A stretch of 64,000 nucleotides of DNA from Xiphydria camelus. Its lineage: Eukaryota > Arthropoda > Insecta > Hymenoptera > Xiphydriidae. The notes under the pieces were generated by a model. The model made no database searches. It was not told where the DNA came from and worked only from the letters and a program-made list of their open reading frames with translations. The stretch spans positions 10,624,356 through 10,688,355 of the forward strand of contig OY783199.1 in NCBI GenBank assembly GCA_963678675.1, in the 5' to 3' direction. Numbering within the stretch: position 1 is the stretch's first letter; each line of letters begins with the position of its first letter. Both the position numbers and the translations under genes were made by a program. Below, one piece after another: positions 43,337 to 52,180 of the stretch.

Positions 43337-43688
43337 TAGGAGGGATTTGTAATAATAAGGAGGATATAAGGAGGGAGAAGTACGCACGAAGCGGGAATAA
43401 CGATAACAAGAGTTTATTCACGATACGGGAGTACAAGTGGTGTGTGTGTGGGTGTGGGTGATCGGAAGAAGCCCGGTCACGGAGAAGCGTCGGAGGTACT
43501 AGCAGCAGTCAGGCCGCTCGGAGGTGGTGCGAGGGCACCGGTCCCAGGGAATGGCCGCGTCAAGTCGTGCCTGGAGCGGCTCGCGTCCCAAGCGTCGTCG
43601 TTGGTCCTCGAGGTGGGATGGCTCGTCCTCGTAGTAGATCGCCGAATAGGCGAAGCGACGTGAAAGCGTCGGCGGTGCGACTAAGAGG

Positions 43689-43727
43689 CCGCTGGGGTGT
43701 TGGCAGAGCGAAAGCTGCCGCCAGCGG
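43689..43727. repeat. Array hairpin H1
   Basis: Stem CCGCTGGGG pairs with CCGCCAGCGG with one bulged G (43720). The cap is TGTTGGCAGAGCGAAAGCTG (43698-43717), one base different from the other three caps. Confidence 0.75.
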
Positions 43728-43768
43728 GACTCAAGCCGGGACGTCGTGAGATGTCAGGGAGCGCAGCG

Positions 43769-43804
43769 CGAGAGAGTGTTCGCAGAGCGAAAGCTGCTCT
43801 CTCG
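43769..43804. repeat. Array hairpin H2
   Basis: Stem CGAGAGAG pairs with CTCTCTCG without mismatch. The cap is TGTTCGCAGAGCGAAAGCTG (43777-43796). Confidence 0.8.
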
Positions 43805-43834
43805 GTCGCGAGTGTAGATCGGTGGGCCACGAGC

Positions 43835-43869
43835 GTTAGGGTGTTCGCAGAGCGAAAGCTGCCGCTGAC
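43835..43869. repeat. Array hairpin H3
   Basis: Stem GTTAGGG pairs with CCGCTGAC using one G-U pair and one bulged G (43864), the same bulge position as H1. The cap is TGTTCGCAGAGCGAAAGCTG (43842-43861). Confidence 0.7.
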
Positions 43870-43904
43870 AGTCTCGGGGGTCGATCCCGTGGAGTGCTGC
43901 GAGG

Positions 43905-43940
43905 GGTAGTGATGTTCGCAGAGCGAAAGCTGTCACTACC
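43905..43940. repeat. Array hairpin H4
   Basis: Stem GGTAGTGA pairs with TCACTACC without mismatch. The cap is TGTTCGCAGAGCGAAAGCTG (43913-43932). Confidence 0.8.
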
Positions 43941-44599
43941 GATGCTCGCCTCCTTCTCGCTATCGTGGTTCGCCGGCCGCCTAATGTACTGCTTTGGCGG
44001 ACCTTGCCGAGAGCCCTTACCGTTAGTCCTAACGGTAAAGTCGTCGGTCGTTGGGGTGACTTCATGCGCCTCGCTAACGGTCGTGTTCGGGGTGACTCAG
44101 TGCGCCCCGAATGCCTAGCTGTCTAGCGCATGTCGCCTTGGCAGCGACTTGCGTGTTACAAGGATGAATTATCGGATACCTCTATAAATACCAAAGAAAT
44201 ATCGCATTTAAATTGTCGCATTTTCCATTCGCATCGCATTCCTACATTGTTTGATTTTGTTAAATACATTTTTATCACATACCATTTTTGTCACGTATAT
44301 TCTGATCGATATATGGTTATCAATATCATATTATCTAATATCCCGCCATAATCTTTGTTGGAGAAGATCAATCAAATTAAATTGAGAATTTATTAGATAC
44401 TAAATACTGTGACGTATAATGATCCCTTTAATAAAAGAACATCCAAGTGATACGATATAGAAGGATTAATATTCTTACTTCATCGATGCAATTGTCATAT
44501 CGATTAAAATTGTCAATATTTCCGCAATACTTGATTATTCAAATATAACGATGTTCCACATAAGCCTTTTCAAATACAGAGTTTTTTAAGACTCGAAGT

Positions 44600-45150
44600 C
44601 TCATTTATTTTCATTATTCTAATTTTACGAAAAAAATGTTTCTAATAAAAGTTGTTTGGTGTTAAGGGAAACATGTGATACATGAAAAAGGTTTTGATAG
44701 CACGTGTCGTTTACGAGATATGAAGATCACCTTCATTTCCTTTAAATAAAAATCGGTTTTTTACCCATGTGAAAGAGCTTACCAATACTTTAAATCGAGA
44801 TCTGAGTTAACTCTCTCCTATTCTTTACTTTAGTACTTTATACAGTAATATCTCGTAAACGGTTTAGCGGACGGATATTACATCTTATCTTTTTACCTTA
44901 CATCTTTTTTATCTTCTTGTATTACCCTTTTTCATCAGTCTCTACAAGCTCTACTAATTTCTAGAATAAAAAAATCAATTTCTATTCTAAAAAATGAAGG
45001 TAACCTTCATATCTCGTAAATAACACGTGCTGTTAAAAATTCCTTGCATGTATCATATATCTCTCTCGACACTAAACAACTTTCATTCGAAAGATTTTTT
45101 CGTACAATGTTAAATAACGGAAATAAATGAGGTTCCGCGGGTTTTAGAAA
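44600..45150. repeat. Imperfect inverted repeat, about 145-bp arms
   Basis: The segment 44600-44745 (CTCATTTATTTTCATTATTC, AAAGTTGTTTGGTGTTAAGG, TTTACGAGATATGAAG) is matched in inverse at 44995-45140, at perhaps 70-75 percent identity. The spacer is AT-rich. Probably an old foldback element. Confidence 0.6.
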
Positions 45151-45543
45151 ATTCACCCTGTATATCGTGTTAAATGTGCATTTGAGGATACATGATAGTT
45201 TAGGTACCGTTTCGATCAAAAATTCTAATTGAGATACACAGAGTGTGCTAAATTTCGAGGATCCGACATACATGGTGCGACTCTGTAACAAATTAATGAA
45301 CGAATATGCTACAATGCAGTCTCCCTAACTTCTGCACCCCGTAACTTCGCAAGCTACAGCAACGGAGGAGAGAAGGTTTCTCCACTCTTCTGACTTTATA
45401 GTCTAAGAGCCAGTGACGTTTTTCATGTAGTAACTTTAAAGAATGAAAAAGTATAACAAATCTATGTGTTTTTATCCTTTTTTTTTCAATTTTGTGAGCC
45501 TGGGGCTCGCTCTCCCCCTTGTACAATGTCGCCAGATGTACTT

Positions 45544-45647
<104 letters not shown>

Positions 45648-45732
45648 TATGCTATTAGGACACGAACGTCCCTGAATGCCACCGAAAACTTAATTGTTTT
45701 ATTGTAGCCCCGCTATGTTTGGGGAGTGTATT

Positions 45733-46081
45733 TTAGATCTGCATCCTAGCCCTTTTGGCCAGTTTCCATATCTCTTTCTCTCCCATCCCTCTAACCCTTT
45801 CTAGGGTAGGAAACGCCTCGCCTATCAGGTGATGTCTAAGAGCCCCCAGTGCTGGACAGTCCAGCAGCAGGTGCTGGGCATCTTCCCTCTCCTTTTCGCA
45901 GTACCGGCATCTATCCGTATCTGAGAGACCCAGGTTCCTGCAGTGAGAGTTGAATCTTCCGTGACCAGTTAATAACCTGATCGTAATGCTCAGACTCATT
46001 CTATTCATGTTCAGCAGTGATCTGGCTCTCTCTTGTGCCAGGCGAGGCATTAAATTTCTCGCCTCTCTGCACGTTTCTAGA
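45733..46081 (-). pseudogene. Non-LTR ORF2, C-terminal zinc knuckle
   Basis: The frame reads LLTGHGRFNSHCRNLGLSDT, then RCRYCEKEREDAQHLLLDCP, a Cys/His knuckle of the C..C...H...C type that ends ORF2 in this group. It stops at 45733 after ARMQI. Upstream ETCREARNLMPRLA joins, across the piggyBac insertion, to the RNase H domain. Confidence 0.85.
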
Positions 46082-46085
46082 TTAA

Positions 46086-46864
46086 CCCTTAACTGGTCAT
46101 GTGGAGTCTCACAGACTCCGCCGTTTAGATTTGTCCAGATATTTCTAGAACGCCACTCCTCTTAAGCTTACCTCTCCACCTAATCTATCTTCTATTGGTA
46201 CAGAATTTGTCACGTGATTTACAGTGGTGGGAGCATTGCTGACTGTGCAGTATTATAAATTTAGTCTTTAGGAGTCTGTCAGACTCAACGTATCGGTTAA
46301 TGTGATTTATTTCATATCATTGCGAACATGGCTGGACCATCAAAAGCGTGCGCTATGGACAAGAATTTTGAAGAAATATTGCTACTTGTGTCCTACTACG
46401 AAACATCGTAAGACTAAATACCTTTGCTTGCAGTGCAATCAGGCTATCTGTCTACAGTGTTCCAAGCCTATATGCAATGCATGTGCAGAAAAGCTAGAAG
46501 TTTAGGGCATGCTGTAATGTACTGGGTTATCATTTTTGGGACTAAATGTACAACTGAAGTTACGTTAGTTTATGTTTAATAACTATAATTATAAAAAAAA
46601 TACATATTTCAGTTTTTTATTATTCTTTCATTCAAGTTCTGAAAATTGAGGAAAATTGGTTAGTCGCTTTATATATATGTTGTCTCAGCATTGATTTATT
46701 AACGAATATGTTCATGCATTTGTATTATTTAAGAAAAAGTGTATTCCTTTTAAGTTCAATATAAAGTTTAAAAAAAAATTTTTTTTTCTTATCAAATAAG
46801 CCCAGGAGTCTGTCAGACTCCCCCTGACCGTTAGTGTAAAAAATTGCACCTGACCAGTTAAGGG
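46086..46864 (+). mobile_element. Deleted piggyBac element inserted in the non-LTR ORF
   Basis: The ends are CCCTTAACTGGTCA and its complement, with TTAA at 46082-46085 and 46865-46868. Just inside each end GGAGTCTnnCAGACTCC is repeated. The insertion interrupts the non-LTR frame, which is continuous once it is removed. At 779 bp most of the transposase is gone. Confidence 0.88.
46302..46505 (+). pseudogene. piggyBac transposase, C-terminal cysteine-rich domain
   Basis: The frame contains KKYCYLCPTTKHRKTKYLCL, then QCNQAICLQCSKPICNAC. This is the cross-braced zinc domain with which piggyBac transposases bind their terminal repeats. The catalytic DDD core is absent and the start is not native. 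If translated it could still bind piggyBac ends, but that is speculation. Confidence 0.85.
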
Positions 46865-46865
46865 T

Positions 46866-47250
46866 TAATCCGGTATAAATGCTCCCTGTAGAATTTCCTT
46901 TTAATTGCTTGAATGTCCATAGCAAAGGGTAATCCCACCAGCATGAGGTTTTCCTTTTTGGTACCCTCTTTTGCCAGCTCGTCCGCTACCTCATTACCAT
47001 GAACTCCCGTATGTTCAGGGATGCATACAAGAATAATCTTGTTGGTTTTTCCCAGTGTCTTCAGCACTTGCATAGTTTCCCACACAGTCCGTGAATCTGT
47101 GCTGGTCCTGTGGAGTGCTTTTATTGCAGCCTGACTGTCTGACCAAATATAAATATATTTGTTTACAATACGCTGCTCTGTGAGCAGTTCTAAGCAGCGC
47201 CTTATTGCTAAAACTTCTGCCTGAACCACTATAGCTTTATCTCCCAGGGC
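46866..47250 (-). pseudogene. Non-LTR ORF2, RNase H domain
   Basis: The frame starts at about 47229 with VQAEVLAIRRCLELL, then YIWSDSQAAIKAL (catalytic Asp), LVCIPEHTGVHGNEVADELA (His and Asp). It ends at the TTAA insertion with REHLYRIN. The domain degrades RNA of the RNA-DNA hybrid during copying. Confidence 0.88.
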
Positions 47251-48067
47251 AATGCTTACCCTGATGTCTTCTTGAGGTCCAAAGACTCCCGCCCCAAAGC
47301 GACCCTCGTACCCCGACCCGTCGGTGCACCAGTGTTTAACAGTGGGGCCCGGAGTCCTCTTGGTCGTTTCCCAGAGATTTCTTTCAGGCAGTAAACCTTA
47401 AAGGTCTTCCTTATCTGATATCTCCTGGTTGTTTTATCTTGGCTCAAGGTCATAGATCCTTGGTCAAGTATGCCTAATCTGGCGTGTGCCGCTCTTGCCC
47501 TGATCCATTCACCAATGCAGTTCATTCAGTATGCCAAGAGTTCCGCTCTTTCTTTTACCAAAAGATCTAGAGGTAGCACGTCTCGTGCCACCTCCAGGGC
47601 CTCCGTTGGTGTGGTTCTCATCGCCCCTGTTGCAGCCCTCAGAAACATGCCCTGGAAGGCCTTCAACCGGTTTCTTGATTCGATCCTCCCAACCCTTGGC
47701 CACAAAACCACTGCTGCATACAGTAATCTTGGCAATAATACCATTTTATATACCCATAGACAAACCTTGGAACTAAAGCTCCAGTTTCTACCCATTGCTC
47801 TTCTGCACGCCCATAGCGAGGCATATACCTTTGCAATATGGCCCGTGATATGTATTTTCCAGTGCAACTTGGTGTCTAAGATGACCCCCAAGTATTTCTG
47901 TGATTTAACATACTCGATGTTTGTCCCCCTGAAATTTAATGGTCTAGGGTACTCCACTTTGTATTTCCTAGTGAATATCAAGGCAGACGTTTTCTCCGGG
48001 TTCATCGAGAGATTAGTTTTTTTACACCATTCATCCTCTATACTCACTGCACAGCTCATTATGTCCC
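47251..48067 (-). pseudogene. Non-LTR ORF2, RT thumb and linker
   Basis: The frame 48086-47526 contains KKTNLSMNPEKTSALIFTRK, QKYLGVILDTKLHW, LLPRLLYAAVVLWP and QGMFLRAATGAMRTTPTEAL, the post-catalytic RT and thumb region. Frames 47525-47256 continue toward RNase H with a frameshift near 47526. Confidence 0.82.
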
Positions 48068-48070
48068 TTA

Positions 48071-48196
48071 GGGCCGGTTTTACCAACAGGTATAAACGCG
48101 GTATAGCGCTATACTGAGAATAACCAGCAATAAGCCTTATGGTTATTCTCAGTATAGCGCTATACCGCGTTTATACCGTGTTGGTAAAACCGGCCC
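48071..48196. mobile_element. Tourist-like MITE inserted in the RT domain
   Basis: A 126-bp hairpin has ends GGGCCGGTTTTACCAAC and complement, flanked by TTA at 48068-48070 and 48197-48199. Removing it joins NFLSVLR to DIMSCAVS of the reverse transcriptase. This is the third TTA-flanked GGCC-type MITE in the window. Confidence 0.9.
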
Positions 48197-48199
48197 TTA

Positions 48200-48990
48200 G
48201 TACACTTAGGAAGTTACCCCTGACCACGACCGCAGCATCATCTGCATAGCCATAGACTAGGAATCCCTCTCCTCTCAGTGGTTCTAAAAGCTCGTCCACT
48301 ACAAGGCACCACAGTAGAGGTGATAAAACCCTTCCCTGCGGACATCCTCCCAGTGGTCGCCCTCTTACCTCTATGTCTTCTTCCTTGGCGATGACCATTC
48401 TGTTCGCCAACATACTCAGTACAGTCGAGTCTATAAGGGTTTCTGGTAACTCTCTTCTAGACACGACCTCAGTTACAACATTGTAACCGGTGCGATCAAA
48501 CGCCCCTTCATATCTGTGAAAAGTGCCATAGCATAGCCTCCTGCCTCCATCTGCTCCTCCACCTTTGCCACGAGGTGATGTAGAGCAGTCTCTATAGATC
48601 TGCCCTCCCTGTAGGCATACTGTGCAGGGGATAGAGGTCGTTCCACTAGGTATGTACTTTTGATATGTCTATCCACAAGCCTCTCCAAGGTTTTCAACAC
48701 AAAGGAAGTTAGACTTATGGGTCTGAAGTCCCTCGGCCTAATGTAGCCGTTTTTTCCGGGTTTGGGAATGAAGGCAATCCTTGCCTCTCCCCTGACCCTT
48801 GGGACCCTGAACCAAGAGCGACGCTAGCTCTGAGCAGTTTAGTTAGTGGTCCAATTATGACACCTAGACCCTTTTGAAGCATTAAGGGATAGATGCCATC
48901 TGGTCCTGGTGACTTCAGTGGTTTGAATGTACTAACAGCCCATTCAACCGCCTGAGGGTATACAATTTTGGCAGCAAGAGTCCAGTTTTG
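48200..48990 (-). pseudogene. Non-LTR ORF2, RT catalytic palm and fingers
   Basis: From upstream: FKPLKSPGPDGIYPLML, LSPAQYAYREGRSIETALHH, MALFTDMKG (first Asp region), GCPQGRVLSPLLWC, and YGYADDAAVVV carrying the paired aspartates. Frameshifts lie near 48490 and 48790, and the expected AFD after the first Asp is displaced into another frame, so the enzyme is inactive. Confidence 0.88.
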
Positions 48991-49089
48991 TGCTTTTTCC
49001 CCATTCCTCTCCTCTCGCTTTCATTCTTCCGTTTTCTCAATACCCGGAAAATATTCTTCTAGCTCCTGCTCCACAGTTTCCTCCGTGCT

Positions 49090-49359
49090 TTAGTTGTATT
49101 CGCCGTCTAGTTTGATTAAACAACCCACATTAGCGTTGTTCTTTTCTCCCAGTATTTTAACTAGTCTGGAGGCCTCAGCATATTTCTCAATACTACTGCT
49201 GAATTCTCTCCAGCCTATTTTCTTAGCGTATGCTAATTCTTTGTTATATTTCCTCTGAAGGGATCGTCTCTCCTCCAGAGCTTTTCTTTTATTAGACAGG
49301 TCTCTAGCATTCCTGACCTTGTTCCAAACTTTCCTTGGCAGGCTTCTTATTGCAGCCAA
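49090..49359 (-). pseudogene. Non-LTR ORF2, basic linker
   Basis: A Lys/Arg-rich helical stretch (VRNARDLSNKRKALEERRSL, IGWREFSSSIEKYAEASRLV) connects endonuclease and RT, as in related elements. Confidence 0.75.
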
Positions 49360-49459
49360 CTTATTATTCTACCAACTGATCTTTTTGGTTCCCTTGGGGG
49401 TATTACAGCGCTACTTGCTTCGTATGGCAGTCTCAGTGCTTCTACGAAGCGTTCAGCTG

Positions 49460-50100
49460 TCACTTCGAGCTGTTTGTTATTACAGAACCGGACAGGTACA
49501 GCTCAGATCCTCTGTTTGAGTTCCTCCAAGTACTATCCCAGTCTGTCTTTTTCGGGTTCCTTCTAGAAGTTCCCTCCCGATGCCCTTTCACCGTCAGTAG
49601 TATTTGGCTATGGTCAGATCCTGAAGGTTCTTTGGACACCCTCCAGTGTCTAACCCGATCCAGTACTCCCACGGTGCATAAGGTGATATCTAACACTTCA
49701 TGTCTTCTACGGTCCATGAAGGTAGGTTCATTTCCCCTATTCAGTATCAACAAATCTGATGCTAGGATGTACATATTCGTACAGGGTTTCTCCCCTAGCA
49801 TTGGTGTTACTGCTTCCCCACCCTTCATGGTGTGAGTTCGCATCACATCCCACCAGGAGTTCACCCTTCCTTTTCCTCACCTTCTCTACAAGATATTTAA
49901 ATTCCCTTGTAAGTGAAGGTTCTCTTGAATCATATGGCAGATAAGCTGACCCTATGATAAGCTCTTATTTACTTCCACTTCTTTCTGCCAGGATCATTTA
50001 GCTACCGCTAGGTCTCGCAGCTCAGTTGTGGAATGAAAAAACAGCCTGTACTCCCTTTACAAGAAGATCTGATCTTTTAGCATGCTCTTTTAACTGCTAC
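49460..50100 (-). pseudogene. Non-LTR ORF2, endonuclease domain, 5'-truncated
   Basis: Downstream frame: SDLLILNRGNEPTFMDRRRH, DITLCT and SKEPSGSDHSQI (the catalytic SDH). Upstream, in another frame, IIGSAYLPYD, LLVGCDANSHHEGWG and, to about 50.09 kb, KRSDLLVKGVQAVFS. The metal-binding Asn and Glu of the domain start are missing. Several stops are present. Confidence 0.82.
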
Positions 50101-51036
50101 ACTTGCTTGATATAAGCATGCTACTTTCAATCGTGTTTCTAAATAAGCATGCTTAAAGCAAGCACTCGAATACACATGCTATTTACTAGGAGGCTGTCTG
50201 TAGCAGGCAGGCTGTAATTCGTGAAAAACTGCAACTGGCGAATATTTGTTATCGCGCTCAAAGATAAAAGTGGAAATATAATTTGTAATGTATATCACAT
50301 TCTGAGAAACAGCGATTAATTTTTTATCACAGTCAAATTTGGAAGTAAAATTCCTTGATTCTGTTTATGATTTTCTAGAAATTTGTCAGTTTAGCGATTA
50401 CTTCGTTCGCTCGATCAAAGTTACTTTATATATTGAGAAAAGAGTTTATTTGCAGTTAATAAATGTATAATTGATTACGGCGGAAAAATATTTTGTTAGG
50501 CCAAGTAAATATAATATTAATTATTACAATGTCTCTTTCATTCAAACAAAAATAGAGTAATAGCTAATGAATATTTACTTGGCCCAAAGAAACATTTCTT
50601 TCGCCATAATCAAGTACTCTGAGGGAAGAGGTTTAGTTATCTACAAACCTATAAGACAAACATTTATTTGAGATAAATAGACATTTATTTACATTTAATA
50701 AAAGTCTATTTACATTAAATGAATGTTTCGCATATCTTTTTAATCGAGTACGAACGTAGTAGAACATTTATCTAATTCAAATAGAGTCTTATTCAATGAG
50801 AATAAATTCCTTTTCATCTCAAATAATTTTTTTATTATGTTCAACACAAACCGCGACCGTTCAACTAGACGCGACGGATATGAGCATGCTCATTACCAAA
50901 CACCGTCTACACTTGCTTATAACCATTCCCTTTTTCTCCTCCGCCTCAGGAAGCATGCTCGAAAATCAACCGTCGCACAGTGTGGTCAAATCCCGAAAAG
51001 CTGGCATCAATTCGAAAACGTATATATAATCGTGAT
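50101..51036. other. AT-rich DNA with clustered AGCATGCT motifs
   Basis: AAGCATGCT-type octamers occur near 50079, 50114, 50145, 50882 and 50951. An imperfect hairpin (AGGCCAAGTAAATAT against ATATTTACTTGGCCC) spans 50468-50625. A unit of about 55 bp around 50145-50200 (GCATGCTT, then CACTCGAATACACATGCT) recurs at 53403-53460. No ORF. Confidence 0.45.
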
Positions 51037-51650
51037 GAAATTGAGTACTCGGGAGTTTTTGGGCGGATCCAATATAGCGGAAGGGTTCCTCAAAAATTGA
51101 TCGAATCTGGGTGAAATTGAGTACTCGGGGGTTTTTGGGGTCGGTGATTGCGAATCCGAAGCCAAAATTTCGAAAAACAATATTGCGGATCGAATCTGGG
51201 TGAAATTGAGTACTTGAGGGGTTTTGGGGTCGCTGATTGCCAATCCAAAGTCAGAATTTCGAAAAACAATATGGCGGATCTAATATGGCGAAAGGGTTCC
51301 TCAAAAATTGATCGAATCTGGGTGAAATTGAGTACTCGGAGGTTTTTGGGGTTGCTGATTGCGAATCCAAAGTCAAAATTTCGAAAAACAATATGGCGGA
51401 TCCAATATGGCGGAAGGGTTCCTCAAAAATTGATCGAATCTGGGTGAAATTGAGTGTTCGGGGGTTTTTGGCGTCGCTAATTGCGAACCCAAAGTCAAAA
51501 TTTCGAAAAACAATATGGCGGATCCAATATGGCGGAAAGGTTCCTAAAAAATTGATCAATTCTGGGTGAAACTGTGTACTCGGGGGTTTTTGGGGTCGCT
51601 GATTACGAATCCAGAGTCAACATTTCAAAAAACAATATGGGAATACAGAA
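51037..51650 (+). repeat. 122-bp satellite, array 2 (about 5 units)
   Basis: GAAATTGAGTACTCGGGGG starts units at 51037, 51113, 51202, 51324, 51446 and 51568. The last intervals are exactly 122 bp; the first two units are shortened to 76 and 89 bp by internal deletions. Each unit carries AATATGGCGGATCCAATATG and TTTTTGGGGTCGCTGATTAC. Same family as 12553-12835, opposite orientation. Confidence 0.92.
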
Positions 51651-51829
51651 TCTCATAAATTTACTAACGATGCAACGGAAACCTACTTTTTTTTGCGCAA
51701 TGATATTGTGTGTAAGCTTCCACAACCACACACTGTAAGTGGAACAATGAAAAAAATTCAAATTCAGGTAACAGATAGCATCCTATTTTATAATTTGAAA
51801 CATTTCATAAATTATTAATACGTATCTAT

Positions 51830-52180
51830 AACCTAATTAGTCACTGCCCGAGTCACTTGAATACAATTCGTTCATCTCTTCTTCGCTTGTCTCCACTTCT
51901 TTCTCTTTCAATTGGATTTGGGTTGGTGCTTGAAATAAGCTCAGGGCTTCTTTGCTGAATTTTAGAATTTTATTTTTAGGCAAAGGTCTGAGACTGGTTA
52001 TGACAGGATCCGAAGTTATCAACAGTCGCTTGAATACGTCTTCGTTACTTTTTGTTCTCGAGGATTTGCGCGAGTAACTCACGAAAATTTTTTATTTCCT
52101 TATTTCTGGCCTCTTGTGCCACTTCGGAAAGCTGCCCGATGAGAACCAAAGCATTTCGAATCAATTCAGAGCCATGAATC
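51830..52180 (-). pseudogene. Unrecognised acidic-tailed ORF fragment
   Basis: On the minus strand LIRNALVLIGQLSEVAQEAR, then IKNFRELLAQIL, lies at 52175-52060, and in another frame KRLLITSDPVITSLRPLPKN, ILKFSKEALSLF and an acidic end NELYSSDSGSD (82 codons, 52082-51837). Composition looks protein-like, and a helical repeat or BESS-like end is possible. No family is assigned and the frames are broken. Confidence 0.3.

Larger units (their letters stand above)
43337..44161 (-). mobile_element. GC-rich LTR-like block
   Basis: On the minus strand the block starts TGTAACACGCAAGTCG, ends CCCTCCTACA and carries GTGAATAAACTCTTG (AATAAA at 43415-43410) about 70 bp before the end, as expected for the R region of an LTR. 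GC content is far above the surroundings. No matching flank duplication, partner LTR or primer-binding site was found, so this is an inference from TG/CA ends and the poly(A) signal. It contains the four-hairpin array. Confidence 0.35.
45648..50100 (-). mobile_element. 5'-truncated non-LTR retrotransposon (endonuclease, RT, RNase H, zinc knuckle)
   Basis: Minus-strand domains follow the order expected for elements of the Jockey/LOA/I group with RNase H: apurinic-type endonuclease, reverse transcriptase, RNase H, C-terminal CCHC knuckle, short 3' UTR and trinucleotide tail. ORF1 and the first part of the endonuclease are missing, the usual result of incomplete target-primed reverse transcription. 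Two younger elements are inserted (46086-46864 and 48071-48196). Individual domains are listed below. Confidence 0.88.

Noticed and set aside
43442..43909. Three plus-strand frames of 60-73 codons in the GC-rich block
   Set aside because: High GC lowers stop frequency, and the frames run through the hairpin array with no family resemblance.
43337..44161. Hammerhead-type ribozymes in the hairpin array
   Set aside because: GAAA is present, but no CTGATGA core occurs on either strand next to it.
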